DNA from: Acinetobacter lanii
GTDB taxonomy: Bacteria; Pseudomonadota; Gammaproteobacteria; Pseudomonadales; Moraxellaceae
Direction: 5' to 3'
NCBI RefSeq assembly: GCF_011578285.1
Contig: NZ_CP049916.1
Coordinates: 1,736,001 to 1,800,000, forward strand
Length of the DNA stretch: 64,000 bases
Positions 17,847-25,159 of the stretch are shown here, piece after piece. The number at the start of each line of letters is the position of its first letter. The first letter of the stretch is position 1. The notes below the pieces were generated by a model. That model had not been told where the DNA came from. It searched no databases and worked only from the letters and a program-made list of their open reading frames with translations. Position numbers and translations under genes: made by a program.

Positions 17847-18769
17847 TGAATCAAACATCACACCCTCAAGCTGAACCGACTCATGCACGTGTACAACCCG
17901 ATTTCAACGCCCGTGAATATTTCGATCGGATTTACCAACGCCCTGTGATTTTGGAAGCCAAAAAACTCACGCAAACCTTCAAACATGGCAAAACGCAACG
18001 CACCATCTTAAATGCACTCGATTTGAAAATTCATAAACGTGAATTTATTTGTGTGATTGGCCCCTCAGGGTGTGGCAAATCGACTTTTAGCCGTGTGGTG
18101 GCTGGCTTAGACCCTTATACCGAGGGTGAAATTTTGGTGGATGGTCAGCCAATTCTAGGCCCAAGTCCTGAACGTGGCATGGTGTTTCAAGGCTATACCT
18201 TATTTCCATGGAAAACCGTAAAAGAAAATGTCATGTTTGGCCCACAAATGAAAGGTCAAAGCCATGCCAGTGCTGAAGCCCATGCGCGAGAGTGGATTAA
18301 TATTATTGGTCTAGAGAAATATGAAAATCAGTACCCACACCAGCTTTCAGGCGGGATGAAGCAACGGGTTGCGATTGCACGCGCCTTGGTCAATGAGCCT
18401 AAAATTTTACTCATGGATGAACCTTTTGGTGCACTCGATCCCCATACCCGTCAAAAAATGCAGCGCCACTTGATGGATCTTTGGCAGAACATTGATATCA
18501 CCATTATTTTTGTCACACATGATATGGATGAGGCAATTTTATTGGCTGATCGTATCGTTGCGTTAAAAGCCAATCCAGGTGAGATCAAAGAAATTATCGA
18601 AGTGGATTTACCACGTCCACGTTCGCCTGATGTGATACTCACGCCTGAGTTTAAAGCTTTAAGACAACGTGTTGATCAACTGGTGCATGCTCAAGAGGAT
18701 GAACTCGACCCAGCATTGGCTGATTTACCGAGCATTCCACGAATGACGCAAGTCAGTCATCGCAAATGA
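17846..18769 (+). CDS. NitT/TauT-type ABC transporter ATP-binding protein
   Basis: The 307-residue ATPase has Walker [11 protein letters not shown]-loop [10 protein letters not shown], signature LSGGMKQRV, Walker [13 protein letters not shown] and the switch histidine in FVTHDMDEA. It energises the permease encoded just upstream. The ATG at 17846 overlaps the permease stop; a start at 17825 would add seven residues without a better ribosome binding site. The C-terminal extension of about 60 residues after the switch is longer than in SsuB/TauB. Confidence 0.88.
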   Translation: MNQTSHPQAEPTHARVQPDFNAREYFDRIYQRPVILEAKKLTQTFKHGKTQRTILNALDLKIHKREFICVIGPSGCGKSTFSRVVAGLDPYTEGEILVDGQPILGPSPERGMVFQGYTLFPWKTVKENVMFGPQMKGQSHASAEAHAREWINIIGLEKYENQYPHQLSGGMKQRVAIARALVNEPKILLMDEPFGALDPHTRQKMQRHLMDLWQNIDITIIFVTHDMDEAILLADRIVALKANPGEIKEIIEVDLPRPRSPDVILTPEFKALRQRVDQLVHAQEDELDPALADLPSIPRMTQVSHRK

Positions 18770-18779
18770 GAGAGCAGCT

Positions 18780-19109
18780 ATGTCGTATTTGTATTTACTC
18801 ATTGCGGTGATTGCTGAAGTAATTGCCACGTCTGCCTTGAATGCATCCAAAGGCTTTACTCAAGTTGCCCCCACAGTCATAACCTGCATGGGTTATTTGA
18901 TTGCCATATATTTTCTATCCCTCACCATGAAAAGTATTCCAATGGGCATCACATATGCATTGTGGTCAGGTGCAGGTATTGTCTTTATCTCCACCATTGG
19001 TTGGGTGGTGTTTAAACAGCATCTTGATGCCGCCGCGATGATTGGATTGGCTTTTATCTTGTTCGGCATTGTGATTATCAATGTCTTTTCCAAGAGTACC
19101 CATGTTTAA
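18780..19109 (+). CDS. EmrE/Qac-type small multidrug resistance transporter
   Basis: The 109-residue protein has four membrane helices. The essential glutamate is Glu13 in VIAEVIATSALNAS, and the second-half motif IPMGITYALWSGAGIVFIS matches EmrE, with the tryptophan used by the polyaromatic-cation subgroup. SMR proteins of guanidine loci are usually of the Gdx guanidinium-exporter subgroup, but this one reads as Qac/EmrE type. It is 10 bases after the ABC ATPase and so in the same sigma-54 operon. It may export a substituted guanidinium or amine side product. Confidence 0.85.
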   Translation: MSYLYLLIAVIAEVIATSALNASKGFTQVAPTVITCMGYLIAIYFLSLTMKSIPMGITYALWSGAGIVFISTIGWVVFKQHLDAAAMIGLAFILFGIVIINVFSKSTHV

Positions 19110-19151
19110 TCCAGAGCTATCTAAAGTCGATTACTATTAATCCATTAAATC

Positions 19152-19179
19152 AAAGCCCAGTGAATGACGACTGGGCTTT
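19152..19179. terminator. Bidirectional terminator between convergent operons
   Basis: The perfect 10-bp stem AAAGCCCAGT / ACTGGGCTTT with an eight-base loop lies between the SMR gene (+) and the binding-protein gene (-). Confidence 0.8.
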
Positions 19180-19212
19180 GATTTATTTTATATGTAAAAG
19201 TTAGAACCAACT

Positions 19213-20235
19213 TTATTTAATGTCTTGCACTAAACTTGGATAAATCAATCCATCGGCATTTTGTTCAGTGGTATACACACCATTGATGACATTGAATTTA
19301 TTGACATGATAAGTTGAACCATAAATCGACTCAAAACCATCAGCTTTAGTGAATATTTTTTTGTTGTCAGCTAAATTCAGTAAATGTGTCCCTTCAATAA
19401 ATTGTTCATAGGCTTTTGGATCGACACCGACTTTATTGGCCATGATCTTTACTGCTTCATCATGGGTCGCAGGATCATTGATAAACTTCACCGTTTTGTC
19501 CCAGACTTGAATGATTTTTTTCCATTCTTCTTTATGTGCTGACAAATGGCTCATGTTGACGGTCAAAGTGTCATAAATCAGCCCGGGTTTGTCTTTTGAG
19601 CTATAAATGATTTTTGACCCTGCGACGGCCTTTAATGCTTGATTTGCCACAGGTTGCCATACTGCAATTGCTGATACATCAGGTGTATTAAACACTTGAG
19701 GTAATTCATTGGTCATCGAATTAATCAAGGTATATTGGTTGGGTTGAATTTTGGCATCGCTCATTGCAGTCGATAGTAATAAGTGATCGACCAAACCTTT
19801 TTCGACCGCAATTTTCTTGCCTTTTAACTCTTGAATATTGTTGATGCCATTTTTGGCAATAATCACATCATTGCCCGCAGAATAATCAGTCACCATAATC
19901 ATGGCACCTTGGGTTCCACCTGAGGCAATCACCAAATTATCCCCATTGGTCACGGACAAAGCATCAAGTTGATTGGCTGCAAATGCATTAATGGAAGCTG
20001 AGTAATCAAACCACTTAAATTCAACATTGACGCCTGCTTCTTTAAAAAAGCCTTTTTCAATCGCCACTTGCCAAGCGACCCAACCTGGCCAATCACTATA
20101 ACCAATCGTAATCGGTTTGGTATTCATACTCCCTGTTTCGTTTTTGGTTGGTTCAGGAATTTTGGCGGTATTGTCACACGCCGTAATGAAGAGGCTTAAA
20201 CAGGTCGAGAGTGCTAAAACGGATTTTTTGATCAT
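19213..20235 (-). CDS. NitT/TauT-type ABC substrate-binding lipoprotein
   Basis: The 340-residue periplasmic binding protein has a lipoprotein signal MIKKSVLALSTCLSLFITAC (lipobox ITAC). Its start at 20235 overlaps the allophanate hydrolase stop by ATGA. TIGYSDWPGWVAWQVAIEKG and AGVNVEFKWFDYSASINAF match the NMT1/TauA-like fold. It should deliver ligand to the permease and ATPase at 16896-18769, which lie in the convergent operon. The WPGW motif is typical of the urea-carboxylase-associated branch. Confidence 0.87.
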   Translation of the reverse strand: MIKKSVLALSTCLSLFITACDNTAKIPEPTKNETGSMNTKPITIGYSDWPGWVAWQVAIEKGFFKEAGVNVEFKWFDYSASINAFAANQLDALSVTNGDNLVIASGGTQGAMIMVTDYSAGNDVIIAKNGINNIQELKGKKIAVEKGLVDHLLLSTAMSDAKIQPNQYTLINSMTNELPQVFNTPDVSAIAVWQPVANQALKAVAGSKIIYSSKDKPGLIYDTLTVNMSHLSAHKEEWKKIIQVWDKTVKFINDPATHDEAVKIMANKVGVDPKAYEQFIEGTHLLNLADNKKIFTKADGFESIYGSTYHVNKFNVINGVYTTEQNADGLIYPSLVQDIK

Positions 20236-22040
20236 GGTGCAATTTCCCCTATGCCATTGCATTCAAATTTTGTATTACTCAGTTGTTTGGATTGAATATA
20301 GTCACGCCATCCGCCAAAGTGACTAATATCGGTGGCCTCGGCTAAAGCATATCCTTCACAAATGAAGCCTTTAACCCATGAGCCATCACTTAGCTCTACA
20401 TTACCAATACCAAGGGGTGCAGGTACTTCCGCGACGATTTGACCAAATGTTGCCAATGGAATATCCCAAACCTCGACTTCAATAGCACGACCTTGAGGAT
20501 TGAGTTGTAAGCCCGGTTTCGGTGGCTGGGTGTTTTTCAGTGCATATAAGCTGTAATGTGCTGCAGTCTTGGTTTTTTGCAGCAATGTCCCACCGCGTGT
20601 CGTTAATTGGAAATTCAAGGGCATTCCCGTCAAATGTGCACCGACCACCGCCAACTTGACACTATGGGCTGAACTGATCTGTGTTGAAGGTTGATACGTC
20701 TGCGAAGATGTTCCCAAATTTAAGCCCGTCGCGTGTTGCCATTTTTGTGCAAAATTCGCTAAGGCCTGATCCATCCATGCAGACGCTATAAAGGTCACGC
20801 CACTCGGTAAACCATCACCACGAATGGTGTTTGGCAGTGCGAATGCAGATAAATCAGCAAAATTAACAAAGTTGGTATAGGCACCCATATGGCTATTTTT
20901 TAGCAGAGGATCGGCTTTGACCTCTTCAATTTTATAAATGGTAGGTGCGGTGGGTACCATTAATGCATCATACGATGCTAAAGCAAGGTTAATTTTTCGT
21001 GCTAAATCTGCACGTTCATATTCGGCAGCCATACTGACGACTGCGTTAAATTGATCCGCTTGTGAAATGATTTGATGAATCACCGGATGAGTGACTTCTC
21101 TTTTCACCCGTTGTTCTACCGCATAGGTACGCTCTGCCACCCACGCTTTATTGTATAAGGCTGAAGCCAATTGGTTGAATACTGTAAAATCGATGGATTC
21201 AACTGTATAACCAAGTTGTTTCACCCGTTCGACTGCAAGTTGAAATGCCTGTTCAGATTCAGCGTCGCCGTAGAATTCAAGCTGGGCAGGAATTGCGATT
21301 TTTTGCTTAGAAAATTGTGTAGGTACGTTGCTCGGATGCTGACGTGAGTATTCATCTTTTTCATCATAACCTTGCATGATTTGTGCGACTTGCCATGCAT
21401 CATCCGTGGTCAATGCAAAAATAGACACCACATCTAAAGTACGACATGCAGGAATCACTCCATAGGTTGAAAACCAGCCTTTGGTCGGTTTTAAGCCCAC
21501 AATATTATTATGTCCTGCCGGTACACGACCTGAACCCGCCGTATCTGTGCCCAGTGAGAATGGAACCATTCCTTTTGCCACCACGACCGATGAACCTGAG
21601 CTTGAACCACCACTGATATACTCTGGGTTAAAGCTATTTTTGACAGCGCCATAAGGTGAACGTGTTCCGACTAACCCTGTGGCAAATTGATCGAGATTGG
21701 TTTTTCCCACCACGATTGCACCCGCTCCTTTGAGTTTTGCAACCACGGTGGCATCCTGAGTTGCCAAATATTCAGCTTCTTTACAGGCTGCCGTGGTATA
21801 GAACCCTGCAACATCAATATTGTCTTTGACTGCAAAAGGAACACCGTAAAGCGGAAGCTCATCTGCATTTTTGTTTTTTAACGACTCAATTTGAGCAGAA
21901 AGCTGTTGTTTTGATGAGATAGAGATCCATGCATGGTCATCATTTTGAATAGAAGCCACATAATTAAATAAATCATCCAATTGAATCTGTTGATGTCGAT
22001 ATGCATTTTTCCAATCGTGTATGGTCCATAAGGTCGTCAT
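20232..22040 (-). CDS. atzF: Allophanate hydrolase
   Basis: The 602-residue enzyme hydrolyses allophanate to two ammonia and two CO2. The N-terminal amidase-signature domain has the lysine in PFAVKDNIDVAG and the Ser-cisSer region GGSSSGSSVVVAKG (about residue 146), with LGTDTAGSGRVPAG. The C-terminal domain (about 455-602) is the allophanate-hydrolase-specific part. It overlaps the NikR-like gene by ATGA and the binding-protein gene by ATGA, so three genes are translationally coupled. In guanidine use it is the last step after the carboxylase and the DUF1989 deiminase. Confidence 0.9.
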   Translation of the reverse strand: MTTLWTIHDWKNAYRHQQIQLDDLFNYVASIQNDDHAWISISSKQQLSAQIESLKNKNADELPLYGVPFAVKDNIDVAGFYTTAACKEAEYLATQDATVVAKLKGAGAIVVGKTNLDQFATGLVGTRSPYGAVKNSFNPEYISGGSSSGSSVVVAKGMVPFSLGTDTAGSGRVPAGHNNIVGLKPTKGWFSTYGVIPACRTLDVVSIFALTTDDAWQVAQIMQGYDEKDEYSRQHPSNVPTQFSKQKIAIPAQLEFYGDAESEQAFQLAVERVKQLGYTVESIDFTVFNQLASALYNKAWVAERTYAVEQRVKREVTHPVIHQIISQADQFNAVVSMAAEYERADLARKINLALASYDALMVPTAPTIYKIEEVKADPLLKNSHMGAYTNFVNFADLSAFALPNTIRGDGLPSGVTFIASAWMDQALANFAQKWQHATGLNLGTSSQTYQPSTQISSAHSVKLAVVGAHLTGMPLNFQLTTRGGTLLQKTKTAAHYSLYALKNTQPPKPGLQLNPQGRAIEVEVWDIPLATFGQIVAEVPAPLGIGNVELSDGSWVKGFICEGYALAEATDISHFGGWRDYIQSKQLSNTKFECNGIGEIAP

Positions 22041-22492
22041 GATTGTTCTCCTTGTTCAATTTGATTTTGTGCAATAGGTGGCATCACAGCATCCATCAGT
22101 TCTAAGTGAACTTTGATCACCCCTTTTAGCGCAGTGAATTTTTGACTAATCATTTTCAAATCAATACTTTTGCCCTGAAGCAGCATCACTTCTAGAATTT
22201 TTTGATCATCGAGTTGAATATGCAGTGAGCTGACCACTTGAGCGATATATTGTTGTTGTAATTCAAAAAGTTGCTGTCTTAATGTTTTAGAGCTTAGGTC
22301 ATATAAGAGTGTCAGTGTTCCGACCATGACTTCATTGCGTTTGGCTTGATCATCGATTAAATGTTTATTGATCATGTCGACGATGGCTTGCGAGCGACTT
22401 TCATAGTGTTGCTCGACGATTTTTTCATCCAAAGCGTTGAGTGTGGTTTCAGGCACAGTGATGCTAATGCGTGCCAATTTGGTTTTAGGCAC
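22037..22492 (-). CDS. NikR-like ribbon-helix-helix regulator lacking the nickel site
   Basis: The 151-residue protein has a ribbon-helix-helix DNA-binding domain (about residues 6-45, ARISITVPETTLNALDEKI) and an ACT-like ligand domain ending near residue 135. Aligned to NikR, the four square-planar nickel ligands (His76, His87, His89, Cys95 in E. coli) correspond to Gln80, His91, Gln93 and Ile99, so only one remains. The start is GTG with AAGGAT upstream, overlapping the 42-codon ORF before it. It is first of the coupled nikR-like/atzF/binding-protein set. I infer a regulator of the guanidine genes with another effector or none. Confidence 0.8.
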   Translation of the reverse strand: MPKTKLARISITVPETTLNALDEKIVEQHYESRSQAIVDMINKHLIDDQAKRNEVMVGTLTLLYDLSSKTLRQQLFELQQQYIAQVVSSLHIQLDDQKILEVMLLQGKSIDLKMISQKFTALKGVIKVHLELMDAVMPPIAQNQIEQGEQS

Positions 22493-22613
22493 GTTTTTTA
22501 TCCTTATATGTGTGAGTTTGTGCTAAGTGAAATCCGGCACGTGACGTCAAAATTTCGATCAGAAAAATGATCAAAGGATGTTTTCTATGGGGAGTTTTTG
22601 CAGGTGTGGTCAT
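22485..22613 (-). CDS. Possible 42-residue leader ORF before the NikR-like gene
   Basis: An ORF with a strong AGGAG about seven bases before its ATG starts MTTPAKTPHRKHPLIIFLIE and ends KDKKRA; its stop overlaps the GTG start of the regulator gene. It lies wholly in the 5' part of the sigma-54 transcript. Overlap and ribosome binding site argue that it is translated and couples to the regulator. It could be a leader peptide, a small basic protein or a fortuitous ORF. No homology is claimed. Confidence 0.45.
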   Translation of the reverse strand: MTTPAKTPHRKHPLIIFLIEILTSRAGFHLAQTHTYKDKKRA

Positions 22614-22626
22614 GTGCATCTCCTAA

Positions 22627-22654
22627 ATAATACTTTTTATAAATTTCGTATTAC
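22627..22654. promoter_or_regulatory. NikR-geometry half-site pair at the nikR-like promoter
   Basis: ATAATA-N16-TATTAC lies just after the -12 element at the expected transcription start. Its half-sites are 21 bases apart start to start, as at 16860 and 30373. Autoregulation is the simple inference. Confidence 0.45.
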
Positions 22655-22662
22655 TAAAGAAA

Positions 22663-22678
22663 TGCAGTATCTGTGCCA
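22663..22678 (-). promoter_or_regulatory. Sigma-54 promoter of the nikR-like/atzF operon
   Basis: Minus-strand TGGCACAGATACTGCA has GG and GC 12 bases apart with the full TGGCAC box. An NtrC-type palindrome lies about 80 bases upstream. Confidence 0.8.
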
Positions 22679-22750
22679 ATAATTTTTATTGTTTAAATAT
22701 CATGGTTTTTTAGATAGTGTAGCTAACTCAATCGCCTATAAAACAGCAAA

Positions 22751-22771
22751 AAAGCACAATTATTGTGCTTT
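22751..22771. promoter_or_regulatory. NtrC-type palindrome and/or terminator of the small gene
   Basis: AAAGCACAATTATTGTGCTTT contains GCAC-N7-GTGC, the core of NtrC sites (TGCACC-N5-GGTGCA), 76-90 bases upstream of the sigma-54 element. On the minus strand it is followed by six T and lies 50 bases after the 67-residue gene, so it could also end that transcript. Both uses are possible. Confidence 0.55.
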
Positions 22772-22820
22772 GATTGAGGGAGTGGTTTTTATGATGGTTC
22801 AAATTAGCTTATCAAACGTT

Positions 22821-23024
22821 TTAAGTGCTGTTTTTTTGAATTCGAGCCCGTAGCTCGTCTAAAGTAAGCTTTATCTTTTTTTCACTTTTGGCTTGTACTG
22901 CTTGTTGCAATAGCCATTCATCTTCCGAAAGACAATCTTTCAAAATTTTTTTTGCATTTTTCAAGATTCGATTTTGACTTTCGGTACTACGTTGCATTAA
23001 GAGTTCTTCTAATTTTCTAGCCAT
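22821..23024 (-). CDS. Small antitoxin-like protein, 67 residues
   Basis: The product is charged and helical. The N-terminal half (MARKLEELLMQRSTESQNRI) resembles the segment before the helix-turn-helix of HigA-type antitoxins, but no helix-turn-helix follows; the C-terminal half (LTLDELRARIQKNST) is Lys/Arg-rich. It is divergent from the OLD nuclease gene with a 249-base AT-rich gap. A role as regulator or partner of the nuclease is possible but unsupported. It may equally be a remnant of a larger antitoxin. GAGAA lies upstream of the ATG. Confidence 0.55.
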   Translation of the reverse strand: MARKLEELLMQRSTESQNRILKNAKKILKDCLSEDEWLLQQAVQAKSEKKIKLTLDELRARIQKNST

Positions 23025-23273
23025 CGTTGGTATTCTCTTTTGTTTTAGACATCCGAAAAACTTACTACAAAGCGTGAATGGACAATCTTGTTCAGTATCC
23101 TATATATGCAAACAATAATTAAATGATAGCCAATTTATAGACTTATTTAAAGCTCAGTTTTCTGCTGATTAATTAATAAAATTATATTTATCTTTTAATA
23201 TATAAAACATAATGTTAGATTAAATTTGATTATTTTTTCAATCTACAACTTTTAACAAAAGAAATTTATTATC

Positions 23274-25136
23274 ATGAAATTAATAGCAATTAAGTTAGAA
23301 AATTTTAGGGGTTATCAGGGTATAAATCTGATAAATATTGATTCTAACTTAACAGGAATTATTGGTAAAAATGATGCTGGTAAATCCACAATTTTAGAAG
23401 CTTTAGACGTTTTCTTTGAGAACTCATCTTTGGATAAGAATGATAAATGTGTAAGCTGTGCCGAAGAGGATAATGTTTCAATAACATGTATTTTTGATGA
23501 CAATCCAACCTCTTTAATACTTGATGCTACATCTGTAACTACTTTACAAAATGAGTATTTATTAAATTCAGAAGGTTACTTAGAAATTAAAAAAACTTTT
23601 CGAATAAATCAGAAGGTATCAACTGACTTATGCCTGATTGCCAACTATCCAAATAATATTGGCTTAGATAATTTGATCATTTTGAAAAATGCAGAATTAA
23701 AAGCATTGATTAAGGCAAAAAATTTAGATATATCTCAAGTTCAAGACCAAAGATCTAATACATCGTTAAGACAATATTTATTCAAATCGGAAACTCTTAC
23801 TTTTCATTCCAAAGAAATTCCATTAAATAAAGAAGATGCTAAAAATGTTTGGGATGCTTTAAAGAACTTCTTACCTATTTATGCATTATTTAAATCAGAC
23901 CGCAATAGTAGCGATCAAGATAGTGAAGTCCAAGATCCAATGAAACTGGCAATTAGACACGCACTATCTGAAATTCAACCACAATTACAAGCCGTACAGG
24001 AACATATCAAAACAAAAGTTGAAGATGTAGCTGGAAGAACTTTAGAAAAATTATCAGAAATGGATTCAGCTCTAGCAAAAGATTTGATTCCGGATTTTTC
24101 AAAAGAACCTAAATGGGAGTCAATTTTTTCAATGGCTTTAGCCTCTGAACAAGGTATTCCTGTCAATAAAAGAGGAAGTGGTGTAAGAAGATTAATTCTT
24201 CTAAACTTTTTTAGAGCAGAAGCAGAGAAAAAATTTCGAGAAGCAGATGGTCGTTCAATTATTTATGCAATTGAAGAACCTGAAACTTCACAACATCCAG
24301 ATTATCAGGAGATGTTGATAAAAGCTCTTTTAGATTTATCCATATTACCAAAAACTCAAATATTAGTAACCACTCATACCCCAGCCTTAGCAGGGCTAAT
24401 GCCTATATCCAGTTTAAGATACATAACTAAAGATGAAACAAATCAACATGTAATTGCCCACGCTGATTGCAACGACATTTTAAAATCAATTAGTGAAGAT
24501 TTAGGTATACATCCTTTCGGTAATATTTCTAATCCTCAATGTCGAGGATATATCTTCGTTGAGGGTGTTTCTGATGTTGTATTTTTAAAACATATATTTT
24601 CTAAATATGCTGAAAAAGGATTGATTCATAAAGATTACATTGCTGAATTGGATATACAGCTTCTTATTAGTGGTGGAAGTGATAACTTAAAACATTGGGT
24701 AAACTATAAACTTATAGAATCATTACAAAAACCTTGGGCAGTTTTTTTTGATTCTGACAACGATGGAAATGACTGTCAAAAATATCAACAAAACTTGGCT
24801 AGTCAGTCCAAATATTCCAACATAATTTTTCATTTAACTGCAAAAAGAGAGTGTGAGAATTATCTACATCCTAATGTCATCCTCAGAGTATCTAATAACA
24901 GACTTAGCTATACCCCTGACAATTTTTCCGATCAAAAAGTGATTTTAACTCCTCTTTTATCCGATTTTATCGCTATTAAAAAAAGTAATTTAATTGAAAA
25001 ATTATGGGGAAATAGTACATGCGAGGAAATTATAGAAAGTTGCACAGATCAACAAGGAAATAATGAATTCCTTCAATTTATCAAGAGAATTGAGGGAAAG
25101 TTTGGTTTAACTGAACCAGAAAAAAAGACCGCCTAA
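23274..25136 (+). CDS. OLD-family ATPase-TOPRIM nuclease
   Basis: The 620-residue protein has an ABC/SMC-like ATPase domain with Walker A GKNDAGKST (residues 31-39), signature-like NKRGSGVRRLILL and Walker B IYAIEEPETSQHP. A TOPRIM nuclease domain follows, with the metal-binding glutamate in YIFVEGVSD and aspartates in AVFFDSDNDGND. OLD-type nucleases act in phage defence. No UvrD-like GajB partner or reverse transcriptase is adjacent, so it fits the stand-alone class. Its codon use is much more AT-rich than its neighbours, which suggests horizontal transfer into the guanidine locus. Its stop codon lies in the loop of the terminator hairpin. Confidence 0.88.
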   Translation: MKLIAIKLENFRGYQGINLINIDSNLTGIIGKNDAGKSTILEALDVFFENSSLDKNDKCVSCAEEDNVSITCIFDDNPTSLILDATSVTTLQNEYLLNSEGYLEIKKTFRINQKVSTDLCLIANYPNNIGLDNLIILKNAELKALIKAKNLDISQVQDQRSNTSLRQYLFKSETLTFHSKEIPLNKEDAKNVWDALKNFLPIYALFKSDRNSSDQDSEVQDPMKLAIRHALSEIQPQLQAVQEHIKTKVEDVAGRTLEKLSEMDSALAKDLIPDFSKEPKWESIFSMALASEQGIPVNKRGSGVRRLILLNFFRAEAEKKFREADGRSIIYAIEEPETSQHPDYQEMLIKALLDLSILPKTQILVTTHTPALAGLMPISSLRYITKDETNQHVIAHADCNDILKSISEDLGIHPFGNISNPQCRGYIFVEGVSDVVFLKHIFSKYAEKGLIHKDYIAELDIQLLISGGSDNLKHWVNYKLIESLQKPWAVFFDSDNDGNDCQKYQQNLASQSKYSNIIFHLTAKRECENYLHPNVILRVSNNRLSYTPDNFSDQKVILTPLLSDFIAIKKSNLIEKLWGNSTCEEIIESCTDQQGNNEFLQFIKRIEGKFGLTEPEKKTA

Positions 25137-25147
25137 GCGGTCTTTTT
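25122..25147. terminator. Bidirectional terminator containing the OLD stop codon
   Basis: AAAAAGACCGC and GCGGTCTTTTT pair around a CTAA loop. The TAA of the OLD gene (25134-25136) is in the loop. The carboxylase gene ends 13 bases beyond on the other strand. Confidence 0.85.
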
Positions 25148-25159
25148 AATTATATTTCA

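Noticed and set aside
18780-19109. Gdx guanidinium exporter
   Set aside because: The helix 3 region and tryptophan pattern match EmrE/Qac proteins better; the name would rest on context only.
22037-22492. True nickel-responsive NikR
   Set aside because: Three of four nickel ligands are replaced, and no nickel transporter or urease gene is in the window.
22644-22658. TTTCGTATTACTAAA as a sixth member of the catabolic palindrome family
   Set aside because: It overlaps the NikR-geometry site of the guanidine locus and belongs to a nitrogen promoter; similarity is probably due to AT-richness.
23274-25136. Gabija (GajA) or retron-linked OLD system
   Set aside because: No UvrD-like helicase or reverse transcriptase gene is adjacent.
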